A stretch of 64,000 bases of DNA, from positions 1,309,206-1,373,205 of the forward strand of contig VYZB01000216.1 of NCBI GenBank assembly GCA_013397455.1. The letters are read 5' to 3'. Origin of the DNA: Crotophaga sulcirostris. Taxonomy: Eukaryota > Chordata > Aves > Cuculiformes > Crotophagidae. The notes under the pieces are model-generated. The model was not told where the DNA came from and searched no databases. It saw only the letters and a program-made list of their open reading frames with translations. A program made the translations under genes and the position numbers. Shown piece after piece: positions 22,182 through 33,900 of the stretch (positions within the stretch are counted from its first letter, which is position 1; each line of letters begins with the position of its first letter).

Positions 22182-25100
22182 ATGAGTTTCTCAGGGATAT
22201 CATTTAGTAAGTGGACAGGTATGGTTGGACTTGATGATCTCAGAGGTCTTTTCCAAACAGATGATTCTATGGTTCAGAATTGGATTTGAAGCACTTGGCA
22301 GAAAACTAAGACAGCAAAAGATAGAAAACTGGTCTCTCTCTCTCTTTTCTTTTTTTTAAATCTTTTTTTAAGAAAAGAGAAATTACTAAATTACTATAGA
22401 AGTTGACCTAGAGAAACTTGTGCCTGTTTCCTAGTGTGAATCCTCAGCAAAATAATGAGAGTCTGTTCAAGATTGCCGAGGAAGAAATATGTTCAATTCT
22501 ACTAATACTAATAAACTAGCACCTACAAAAAATGGTTAAAGGTAATCAGCAGGTTTCATGGTATGTCAGTCTTCTTAAATGCAAAAAGCATTAAAACTGC
22601 ACATTCGGTCAGTAAATACAACTATTTTCTGATACTATAACTTGGATTTATCCCAGGTATCTGATATAGTATCAAATGCCATATTGATTTTAAAACTCTG
22701 AACCAGCAATATGTTCTGTTTGCCAGTGCCTGGTTTAATGGATTTGGAACCCTGACTACTACCATAACACAAAACAGGATATTACAATAGTGTGTGACCT
22801 TGAAAGCTGCTTACATACAACCTTGCTTAGTCACCCTCAAGAAAGTACAGTCTTTTTTTCAAAAGGGTTTATCAGAGAAATAAAGATCTGGCCCTTCTTA
22901 GCAAAAAAAAAAAAAAAGAAAAAAAAATTTTCTTTTCACTTATTTCTTAGTTAATTATCTCCACTTCAGCTGAGACAATTGCTTTCCAGATATTAGCCCC
23001 CACAATGTAAACATATTCACTGGGGCATGCCTGTCAGTCTCTAAGCTGCTATGCAGTGTGATGCTGTTTCTGCACATATTTTTACTTTGGAGCGGTGATG
23101 CTCAGTCATGAACTCAGAGCATCATGGAAGATGAAAGCTTGCCCTATTCTCCCCTGGCATTTACCAAACACATGGCTACACACAAGCCCACAGTTGCATC
23201 CTGCCATCAGAAGACGACTGCATTGCATAAGGATGTGAAAAGCTGGAAGCTCTGTACACAAGCATGTCACATCCCCAGTCTGACAGCCTCCTTTTACCAC
23301 TTTTTTCCTTTTGTTCTCTCATATGGCATATTCACTTAATCTCTCTCTGTCAGGTCCTAAAATGGTGGGGAGGAAGACCTGATATGAAAATGTGGATTAG
23401 GTGAACTAAGACTCTATACCGGAGGGCAGGAACGGAGTTGGAGGTGTTGAAAGTCAAACCTGGGAATATAATAATGATAAGTGTCCATTACAGTTACCTC
23501 TACCTTTTTTTTTCCTTTTCTTCCATCCCCTCTCCAGTCACTATTTCCATTTGTTTTTGATCTTTCTTCTGGTCATCTCCACACTGGCTGCTCTGAAGAC
23601 TACTTAGGACTTTCTGTGAAAAAGTTGATTCGTAATCTAAGTTTCAAGGGGAAATATTTGTGTCACTACATGTATTAGCACATCTGTCAGAAATGTAGTC
23701 ATACCACAACATGCACCACCAACAAGAGACTCGAAGAGAGAAAACTAAATAATATTGCAGCTTACTGGCGCAGGGGCCAAATTCTCTGCTGGTTTATGTC
23801 CATGCTCAAGCATGTTTCTGAGTAGAGATGGGACCTAGTGAGCAAAAGTCTGATCCTGGAAGCACAGTCACTTACCTCCTTCCAGAAGTTTACACCAGAA
23901 GCTGTGTGTATAATCTTCAGAGCTCCCCCTTCGATTTACTCTGCACACTTGGAAAACTGAGAGGTTTATTTATATGTAAGAAATATACAGAAATTTTGAA
24001 GCACGAGCAGCAGAGAAAAAATACACTAATGCTCTTTTGCCACACAGAATTAAATCTCTTTGCGGGAAGGTATACGAAGAGTAGTGAGTAAAATCAAAAG
24101 TGCTAGGTTTTTGCACAATACTTCGTCTTCAGCATCGAAGCTATTTTGACATCAAGGATACACTGTAGTAAGCAGCAGCTGCTGCTCAGCAAGTCTGTTT
24201 TTCTTAATTACCTTATCATTTCTTTATTATTAATCTATCAAATTGCAGCTAAATTGTGAAGAAATTGTGGTTCTCATTGTCCATTGACACACAACAATTT
24301 TATGCAGCAGGCTGCCTTCCTGGCAAATAGGTGGATTGCTTTTGCTGGCTCAGAAACTCGAACATGTAGCCTTTCTAATGCTGACAGATTCCATCTGTTC
24401 CCCTTTAATTAACATCTAATATGTAAACCATCTAATACATGTAACACTGCATAACAAGGGATTAAGAAATAGAAGGTAACCCTTCATCATAAGGCTGTGT
24501 CATCTCTTAGCATCTCATTACAAATGGCAAACAGTACCAAAACAGGAACCTAGTAGAAACAGCAACATGTACATACTCTTGCTGTGACAAATATAAACAT
24601 ATGTGAAAACAGAGACAAAATAAAGTGGAAAGTGTAACAGTTTTCATAAATGGATTCACATAGGTACCGCTCCAGTTCAGACATCAGCTGATTTAATGCA
24701 ATTACGAGGAAGGTTGGGATCTACTAATTTGTGTTTGCAATTATTGCTAGCCAGATAAGAAGCATTGTTTCTATAAGACTCTGGTGCAATCCATTAAACC
24801 TATTAAAGTGCTAATTAGCTCATGTTCTACAAATGAAAGTGCCCAGGCTGCACTCTGCCGTTTAGTACCTGCCAGCAGTCAAAAGCTGAGGATGAAAATA
24901 TACAAAGAACACCTTCTAGGAAAGCCCTGTAACCAAATAAAGATTTTAAAAGTAAGGGAGATAAAACACTCCTCTTCATCACAGCAGCTGATGAACAGGC
25001 ATGAAATTTATGTGGCTGGGGGACAGGGCTTGCCACCATTCATGGCTAGTTGAGTTATGTGAAAGGTCAAGGCTGCTATGTTTTCATCATAACATCTAAG

Positions 25101-27323
25101 CAGAACAGAAGCATTTGGAGAGTCTCATCCACACATCTATCTAGTGAGTTAGATTAAACTCATGCAGAACAGCTGCAACAAGGCTCGCAATGCTCAACAA
25201 AGGGCAGGAAGATTAGACACCTCGATAATAAGACATGAAAGACGCTAATGGCAAGAGGAGAAGGGGAACTGTGCTCACTAAACCACAGCAATGACAAAAT
25301 CATTATTTGAAGCCTTTTAGAAATGACTGAAAGAGAGGGGGAGGGAGGAGTAGGGGACAAGTGTGAGATCAACACCTCCAGGCAGATTTGGCCTTTGGTC
25401 TTCTGCAGAATGTGAGCTACAATCTTGTGGCACGAACTCTTGAGCTAATAATATTAAGTTGTACCTGTTCTTTTTCATTTGCTCAAAATGGATCTGGCAA
25501 GCCAGTCCCCAAAAGCATGCTCGCTGAAACTGCTGTATATGGTGGATTGAGCAGCTCCCCAACAGAAGAGAGGAAAGAACTGCTCTCCTGTCATATTTAT
25601 TTGCGTTCCCGTTTTCCCTACTTCCAGTTTCAGGAGGTGTGTAACCAAATGCCTCACTCCAACCCATGTGAGACAGCACAGAAGCCCATCGTTCACAGTA
25701 TCTTTTTCAGTGGGGCCTGGTCAAAAACTTGTGGTGAGGAACAAGGTTTGCAATGAGATGTGTCCTATCTGGGACTGATTTTTCAGTCAATGGCTGTTAT
25801 GATCAAACTGGAAAAAATAGAGATTGCATTGAAGTCAGTGCAATTCCAGAAGTGCTTACTTCAGCATATGCCTCACGTCTCTGTTTCTTAGAGCTTGGGC
25901 ACCTAATATTATGCATATTTAAGAAGCAATGAAAATAAATAAAGTTCATGAAGACCACAGACAGATAACAATGAAGTGCCTCACAAGAAATGTGCCAATG
26001 CTACCAACTGCCTCGAAGTGCAGAGATCCATACTTACTGCTAACAAAAGACACTGGAGTTTTAGCATGTTAGAGGTGCTCATCAAATAGTTCTCTAAAGT
26101 AAAAAAGTTTCTCACTTTTGCTGTTTCCCATCCACCCTTCTCATGTTTTCTGTCTACACCACTGATTTTTTTGACTGTTGAAGAAGTATATCTTCGGCAG
26201 GACTGACTGTTCATGGCATAGCTGTCCTGTCCTCTTCACTCCAGTAAGTGCTGATGTTTACACTGTCACAAAGGCAGTGTATCAGTGCTCATTAATAAAA
26301 CACTCATATCAATATTGTGACAAGGCAGGAGTTTTGCTTGCCAGAACTGTATACTATTTAGGCATTATATACTCTCTGCTATCTGTAGTTTAGAACTGTC
26401 TTGAGAAAAGACCTAAGGGGGAAGGGAAAAAAAAACAAGTCCTGGTCTTTATTCAGTTCTTCCTAAAACAGGTGGTTTTTCTGGTTATTATGTTTAATTG
26501 CTAAATATACAGATAAATTACTTTCTGACCCTATTGTTTTCTCTGGTGGTTTTTGGAGAGAATGAACCTCACCTCAGTTAATTTATGAGCTGAGATTTGC
26601 TTCGTAGTAGCAGATCAGTCCTGGATTTCCCAAACATTTTCTTTTCCTTTCTTTCCTGCCACAGGCTAAATGCATTAGAAGGATACATGATCATTCAGAA
26701 GCCATTAAATCTTCCTTTTGAGAAGAAACTCTCTAGCTAGAGTTTCACTCTTATCTCTGTTTCCGATCGGAGGAAGAAGTCCTGCTACGGCAATCCTGCC
26801 TTGAAGCCTTCCACCAGTATCCCATTCTACATCTACATCCTCCTCTCCACACCCCTGTGGTGTCCAAAGACTCGACTAAAGCAAGCATCCATTATCTGCC
26901 TGATCTCTGTGTTTGCTGTCGTGGGAGTGGTCATTCTGCGGCAAGTAAGATGAAACGCAGATTTGCTGTGGCAAAGCCTTGCTGCAAGAAACACCCTGGA
27001 CAACACCGGGTGATTTCTATGTTTGAAAACATGCTCTTCAGAGGAGGAACCTTACACTTGCACTGCCTGATGGAGGATATACTTCAGTAAGGCTGAGAAG
27101 TAAAAGATAAAGGAGGACTTCCATACTGATGAAACAAATGAATCAGAATGATACCAAGGTAGTCCTTTGACTACGTGATATTTGTCACCACTTTTCCTGT
27201 TACTGCATTGATTTGAGTTAATAACTTTTCCTCCCCTCAATAGTTCTTAGACTCTCCGATCCCTTTTACCCATTTCATCCCACCTCAGTTTTAGACGTAA
27301 GTAGTTGATCCTTTAGGGCTCAG

Positions 27324-27340
27324 AGCCAGTGGCACTGGCT
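27324..27340. repeat. 17-bp palindrome
   Basis: AGCCAGTG, a central G, then CACTGGCT: a perfect 8-bp inverted repeat with one central base. Possible dimeric factor site, otherwise unexplained. Confidence 0.85.
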
Positions 27341-27690
27341 GTTCCTCTATATCCCTATAGACTACCCTTGTAAGGCATGCCTATATGGGGCAGCCCAGGC
27401 CCCCCAGGCCCAATGCCACACATTTCCTTGTGACCCTGCAATCTGCTAAAGCACAACTCTGGAGCAAACTGTCTCCACACCAAGGGACCTAGTTAACCAA
27501 CTACAAGTGAACCATAGGAAACGGCTAACTGTGAGCTGTTGGTGAGATCAGAGCCGAATAAGTAGCACAGCGAACAGACAGACACGTTTGCAAGCATCAG
27601 CCTGCAGGTTATCAAGCCCTCCCTTGCTCTCTGATCAGCTGCTACATTCATAACTGCTGCAGGCAGAGCATCTCCTCAGTGTGGATCCCA

Positions 27691-27714
27691 GGGCTGGGGC
27701 GGGGGGGGGGAGGG
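27691..27714 (+). other. G-quadruplex candidate
   Basis: GGG, GGGG, a run of ten G, and GGG separated by CT, C and A satisfy the four-run G-quadruplex pattern with very short loops; more G runs follow after 27720. It is the longest G homopolymer in the window, so its exact length in the assembly may be unreliable. Confidence 0.75.
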
Positions 27715-29100
27715 AAGAGAAAGGGAGACTGTTAGGAAGTAGCGCCTGTAGTGGGAGTAGAGGCTGGTAGAGACAACCAATCCAACCCTACCAGTGGGAG
27801 CTGATGAGCAGCAGGAATTTAAGCGGGTAATCCCATGAGCAGCAGAAGTCATGCAGAGAGGTTTTCTGTGGTTGTCTTGCATGGATTTTCTGTTCTTTAG
27901 TAATCTGGTTGAGCTCAAATTACAACATTTCCCTTTGGGGAAAGTACTAATCTTGGTGTATTTGCTACACTTATCTGATGGCTTTCTCAAGACCTGGGAA
28001 TTCATGGAGGGCTCTGTTCTTCATTCAGATATTTTTGAAGTGCGCAATAGCACGCAAACAGCCACACATACAGACTAGGCAGAGTTTACTTATAGAAGTG
28101 CTGTGTTTTAGCAAAATATGCTAAAAGTGGTTTGACAGCATGGAATCAAAATCTAGCAAGTTTCATGAAAACTTAGAATATAGTTTTGGGGGAATATCTC
28201 ATTTGATCTTACATTCTGAATACTTATTTTCATACTGAATTAGCTATCTCCTTTTTTTTTTTTTCACCCCAGTAGAACTTTTCAGTTTTGGCAAGACAAT
28301 CAATAGCTCTCCACAAACAGAGAGTGTTAAACACGAAAAGGAGCCGAAGTCAACCTTGTATCTCTAAGTAATTGAACTCAATCAAAGCATACGCTTTGTA
28401 CACCTTGGTAATATTATACCAATGGAAGGAGAAAAGCTTTAGTCATATGTCAGTGAAGTTTTAAAAACTGTTAAACAAAACTGAAGAGCTGTTTTCCAGG
28501 CTAAGGATTGTTGTTTTTTCCCTAAGAAAAAACCCTCAACTTTTGCATTTGAGCAAACAGTGCAAGCAAGTCGAACTCATACAGAACAAGTAGCAAAGAA
28601 GTTGTCAGCTCCTGTGTTTCAGAAAGGATCACTAGTGGATTTCAGGCATTTCTGTCTAATTTAATCACTGTTAACTGCAGCCTGGAATGCTGACACAATG
28701 TGTAGTGAAAGCAAAGAGTGTAAATTGGGCATGATAGAGGTTTCTTGGCGCAGGAAGGAAGTAACTTAACACTGAATGCAGCTCAAGTTGCACTGTGAGA
28801 ACAACATGAATGAGCAAACCAGTTCTCTATCACAAGACAACAGATAGCAAAAAATTATATAATTAAAAAGAGAAAAAAGGGAAAGAATAATGAAATGTTT
28901 CCATTTTACTTTAATTACTAAACTGACCTTTCTGAATAGAAGAATGGATGTAGCTTTAAAAGTATGTTATGAATTAACTAAAAGACTAATTTAAACAATT
29001 AAACATATAAATTGTGGTGAGAAAAACTCTTATGATTAAGTGCCAAAGACTTTTTTTCCAAATGTTTCCAGGAACCCAACACTTGTCAACTATCAGAATT

Positions 29101-29860
29101 GTAGAATCATACTATTATAGAATCGTTTCGGCTGGAAACAACTTTTAAAATCATCGAGTCCAACCCTTAACCTATCACAACCAGCTCCGCCATTTAACCA
29201 TGTCCCTAAGTGCCACATCTATGCATCTTCTAAATACCTCCAGGGATGGTGGGTAACTCGATCACTTCCCTGGGCAGCCTGACCCGGTGCTTGACAACCC
29301 TTTCAGTGAAGAAATCTTTCCTGATGTCTAGTCTGAACCTCCCCTGTTGCAACTCAAGGCCATTTCCTTTTGTCCCGTTGCTAATTAATTGGGAGAAGAG
29401 ATCAACACACACCTTGCTACAACCTCCTTTCAGGCAGTTGTAGAGAGCAATAAGGTCTCTCCTCAGCCTCCTTTTCTCCAGGCTAAACAGCCCCAGTTCC
29501 TTCAGCCAATCCTCTTAAGACTTGTGTTCCACACCCTTCACCAGCTTTGCTGCCCTTCTTTGGATGTGCTCCATCACTTCCATGTCTTTCCTGTAGTGAG
29601 GGGCCCAAAACTGACCACAATATTCGAGGTGTGGCCTCACCAGTGCCAAGTGCACCGGCATGATCTCTTCCCTAGTCCTGCTGGCTGCACTATTTCTGTT
29701 GCAAGACAGGATGCTATTGGTCTTCTTGGCCATGTGGGCATATTGCGGGCTCATATTCAGCCATCTGCCAACCAGCACTCCCAGGTCCTTCTCCACCAGG
29801 CAGCTTATCAGCCACTCTTTCCCAAGCCTGTAGTGTTGCATGGGGCTGTTGTGATGGTCA
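29101..29860 (-). mobile_element. CR1 LINE, 5'-truncated copy, reverse orientation
   Basis: Begins with the reversed CR1 tail (GTAGAATCATACTATTATAG), then antisense 3' UTR and ORF2 C-terminal sequence (TCCCTGGGCAGCCTG, TTTCCTGATGTCTAGTCTGA). Similarity continues to about 29860, where the coding equivalent of SPMQHYRLG begins. Diverged, but collinear over its length. Confidence 0.95.
29515..29860 (-). pseudogene. CR1 ORF2 C-terminal fragment
   Basis: The minus strand encodes recognisable ORF2 sequence after the catalytic core: [44 protein letters not shown] and HIQRRAAKLVKGVEHKS. An open frame continues upstream to 30105, but that extension has no CR1 similarity and is chance. Catalytic motifs are absent through truncation. 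Confidence 0.85.
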
Positions 29861-30807
29861 CATTTAGAACTGCAGAGAGGGATCTTGAGACATTCCTGCC
29901 ATTTTGCTGAGAGCCCAACACACCTGTTTGAATAAGAGTTCAGGATGTAGGTCTTACTGAGAAAACAGATGCCTAAATCCTGCTGGCTTAAAGTTCCTGC
30001 AGTGTATTTTGATATGGATACAGCTTTTTGAAGGTCTGTCCTCAACTCTGTGATATTGTTGGTTATTGATGTTTGAGCAAAATTCTCGGAAGTGTACTTC
30101 TCCAAAAATACACAGATTGCTATCTACCTTGTGCCTGTTTGACATCCCTCATACAGAGGGGTAACAAGTGACTTTGCATGGGCCCTAGTAATGACTGGCA
30201 GCTGTTCCCCTGTGTGCCAGCAGACCAGCCCCTTTCCCAGCACAGCTTGCCTTGGAAGATTTCCCTCACACTTTTGCCCTTATTCTCAGATGTTGTCTTT
30301 CACTCTGGTGCTGTTGGTAGCCCAGTGGGTCTGGCACATATACTGGGTGTCTCCCAGGAGGCCACAGAGCTGGACGTAGCCAGAGCTAGCAGCTGTCAGT
30401 AGTCACTGCTCATCAACAGCATGACCTTCACCCCCCAAATCTCACCTGGGAGCTTTCGTCCTTGTGCCAGCTGTAGACAGTGGGCACTGGTGCCTACAAG
30501 CAAGATGAACAGTGCTGCAGTTCAGTGATGGAGGACACGCTAGGCACACTAGCAGACATCAGCCTCCACTGTGAGATAGAGCTGGAACCCAGTATCTTCA
30601 TGCCAGGAAGCACAGGGGAGACTATCCAGCACTCTTGGGCTCACTGCCTGCCTTGGGCTGTGCAGAGAAATTGCTGGGAACTGATGGGAACAGTCTCCTA
30701 TGCTGCCTTTAGTTAGACTGGTACATGAGAGCTGATCCATGAAGTGAGGACAATTAGCAAGAATGTCCATTATATTGAATAACCAATGTCAGACCCTATA
30801 TGTTATA
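29861..30807. other. Moderately GC-richer unassigned stretch
   Basis: Lies between two CR1 pieces of opposite orientation. From about 30170 to 30720 base composition is noticeably richer in G+C than the flanks and lacks long A or T runs, which could mean an old unrecognised repeat such as a degraded LTR. No domain, tail or terminal repeat was identified. Confidence 0.4.
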
Positions 30808-30955
30808 GATTGCTCAGAGATATTGTGGAGCCTCCATCGTTGGAGATATTCAAAACTTGACTGGGTACAGTCCTGGACAACCTGCTCTGGGTCACCTAGA
30901 GCAGGAGGGCTCAACTAGATGATCTCATGAGAGACCTTACTATCTCAGCTGTTCT
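30808..30955 (+). mobile_element. CR1 LINE, short old 3' end fragment
   Basis: Contains TTGTGGAGCCTCCATCGTTG, GGAGATATTCAAAACTTGAC, CTGGACAACCTGCTCT and AACTAGATGATCTCA, matching in order the last blocks of a CR1 subfamily whose 3' region reads CTGGGCAACCTGCTC and GACTAGATGATCT. The ATTCTATG tail is no longer visible. Diverged, hence old. Confidence 0.85.
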
Positions 30956-33900
30956 GCAAAACCCAATTAGGTCAGGGCAGAATGGACCTTGCAACCCCGC
31001 TCCCTGGTGGCACCCTGCACGTCTTCACCAGCAGCAAGAGCAGGCTCTGGGAAACCTGCACAGACACCAGTATGAGTCTTCAAAAGGCCTGGTGATACAT
31101 TTGTATACCACACAGGGACTGCACAAGGGATGATGGTCCCATGTACGTAGGTCATTAGTATAGTGAGCCCTGGGACACCTCAAAATCTCTATGAAACTCA
31201 GGAAAAGACTCGTGGTGGCACTTGAAGCTTAGGCTGGAAGAACAGACATCGGGAGACTCAGACACTGGGGGAGAGGGGATGACAAAACGTAGCCTGGAAT
31301 TTCTTCCGTTTCCCTGTGATTGTGCTTCTGTCCCTAAATACAGAACACTGAACCTCCTCTTCGGTTTGGAATCTTATTGTCAGCAAGATTTTTATAGTTA
31401 AGCCTGTTTTAACAGTTAGGGTCACCCTCTCTGGAACCAAGGCGTTATAGAAAAAGTTTCTTTTCATTGCACACAGTTAAACTCTTGCAGCTCTAGCAAA
31501 TAATTTTTCTCTGAAGTCAATGAAAAGCTCCTCAGGCTGAGCAAGATCAGCACGTTTGCAAGCAGTCAACTCAGAACTACCCTGACCTAAAATCCTGAGA
31601 ACATACTGACCAAATTTACAAATCATTCTTCAGTCTCATCCACTCTTTTCAGAACAAGAAATACTGTTTAGGCGGTCTGAGACTGACAGCCTTATTCAGA
31701 TATTGAACACCACATGAAGAATGCTCCAGAGAAAACTGCCATTGAAGTCCACAGTGTATTTCTTAGAGCTGTTATATTATAGACGACGCCCCCACCCTCC
31801 CATTGTTTGTTGTATCTAGTTACAGTACACTACAAAAAAGCCTCTCCTTTTTGGTACATACATTTGCCATCTCATTTTACCTTCGTAAAGAAATGTTTAG
31901 GTTTCTATCCTTTTGGAGTGGACTGAATAATGCCACTTTTTTGTTTATGAATCTGTATTTATAATTTCAACGGTAGAACACAAGGACAGACCCAATGAAC
32001 AGCTCTATTACACTTAAGAAATTGAGTTTCTATTCATAAAGAGCTGAGTAGCTCCTGTTAGATGGTTCCCCATACAAAAACCACTGAATGACTCCAAATG
32101 AAGCTGACTATATCGAAACACTAAAACATGAATAGGATTTCTTCTCAAAGAAAGGACTGAATCAAAGTACAACTATACTGATATATCTTCTAATACAGCT
32201 ATTTACAATCTAAGAAGTACCTTTACCTTGGCTTAGAATCACACTGATTTCTGCTACAATGTTTTTATCATAAATATGCACTTTATTATACAGAAGAAAG
32301 GCTTCTATAAAGAGCATAAAGGACACATTACACACTAATTCTCCTGAACAGCGTAGGATATTTGCCATGAAATAAAATACTTGTCATTTTTCAACTCTTT
32401 CAACATCTTAACTTTGTGTTCATGTTTTTAATTATCTCTTACTTCTTTTTAAAAAATATATACATGAACAAAGTGACTGTAATAATCTTTGATAATATTT
32501 GTCAAGCAAATATATTGACATATATTTGTCAATATATGTCAAGCATTATTCCGGAAAAGAGGGCTTGATTTTCTGATTAAGTGACAAAACCAGTCTCTCA
32601 AGCGGCAAATATTAGCCAAAACAATAGAAAATAAGAGGGAGAAAATATTTCGCTTTGTATAGAAGCTACATGCAACGTTATCAAATATAAACAAAATGCA
32701 GTCTTATTAGAAATTTTCAGAGATACAAAGTTTTCAGGGATGCATGCACATATTCCAGACAATACATACAACTATCTGTTTTCCCAAGGAGATAATTTGC
32801 AAGAGATGTGCAAAATATTACTATTAATCTGTTAGTGCTTAATATCTTTTCTGTTTAGTTTGAAGTCTAAGACAGTGTGAAGACTAATGGAAAGACTGGC
32901 TTAGCAGTTATAGCAAACATTTGCTGAGGATCTAGAAGGTGAAGCACAGGCATTCCTAACTCAGCTCTGCACTAAGAGTCTCCCTGTGCCCAAAAAGCAG
33001 AATGGAACATCCAGGGCTGGCAGGAACACAGATGGTGGCTCTTCTGCCAGATTTTCCAACAATGAGGCCACAATAACCTGTTCACTTATTAATAACCGAT
33101 AGAGCACATATCAGTGAACAGGTTTCCTACCTCAGTTTTAAGTGTCAATGAATTATAGATACTTCATTGCAAAATGAATATAAGACCAGAGGAAGGATTA
33201 GGAGTATTTTTAATACCTAGCCTAAAGTGTAAAAGACAAAGCTCAGTCATTTGGTGATGTCACAATTTTTTTGAAACTTTCTGTCTAAAATGTTTAAGTT
33301 CAAGAAGGTTTTTGGCTTAGAAGGTTTTGTTGTTGATGATAACGTTTTGAAAGATCTAAAACTCGAAAGTACAGTGGCTGTGTGCTTCAACAGTGAAGCC
33401 ACTTAGAAACAGCAGTATTTCTGTTAATGGAAACACTGTTCAAAGGAAGAACACTACTCCTTAGTTTTCCTCCATAGCCAGCATTTGCTAGAAGGGAAGA
33501 GATACTGACCTCTGGCTTGTGGTGGGTAAATGATAGATTACATTTAGCAAGTGAAAGTCAAAAGTGCTTTCTCTGTTGCTTTTTAGTTAATGGCATATTG
33601 TCTGTTATGACAGACTTCGTTGTTCCTTCTACTCTAAGGTACATATTTTGGTCACAAAACTGATTCTGCTGTTACAGTAGGAATGTTCCACAATGAATAT
33701 CTGTGTCCACTTGTTTCACTTCATTTCTGAACACTAATGAGAGTTACCTTTGTTTATGAAAATTACATAGAATAATTTATTTGTGATGAAGGTTTATAAG
33801 CTCTTGTTATAGAGTGGTTGTGATCAGTTACAGATAGATAGGAGGGGTGTTGTTACCTGCTGTTGATAAGTTATGAGAAATTGCCAGGGACCTGTAAACC

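Larger units (their letters stand above)
19835..22277 (+). mobile_element. CR1 LINE, long 5'-truncated copy (about 2.4 kb)
   Basis: This is the longest transposon here. It enters CR1 inside the apurinic-type endonuclease domain (LVLVGDF, near 19845-19868). It continues through the linker, full reverse-transcriptase region and C-terminal domain, and ends with the CR1 3' UTR (GGTTGGACTTGATGATCTCA near 22227) and GATTCTATGG tail. ORF1 and the 5' half of the endonuclease are missing. Its 3' end resembles the 49018-49325 copy (both share GGACAGGTATGGTTGGACT or its diverged complement), suggesting the same subfamily. The left boundary is uncertain by some 20 bp. Confidence 0.95.
22278..29100. other. 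AT-rich non-coding stretch, no gene seen
   Basis: It contains a CT run at 22336-22350, an A-run block at 22902-22927, a T-run at 28250-28264, a G-quadruplex candidate at 27691-27714 and a 17-bp palindrome at 27324-27340. 24180-24790 has a conserved-element texture (TTAATTACC, TTTAATTAACATC, TGCAATTATTGCTAG). The longest open frames (about 120 codons on both strands near 25317-25756) have no recognisable domain. Confidence 0.55.

Noticed and set aside
25317..25756. Overlapping 120- and 122-codon frames on opposite strands
   Set aside because: Mutually exclusive frames of similar length with no domain; most likely chance.
26857..27090. Cysteine- and basic-rich 77-codon frame (CVCCRGSG, CCKKHPG)
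   Set aside because: Looks suggestive of a small cysteine-rich protein, but it has no signal peptide and no cysteine spacing matching a family I know.
29389..29910. 173-codon + strand frame
   Set aside because: Antisense of a minus-strand CR1; no independent similarity.
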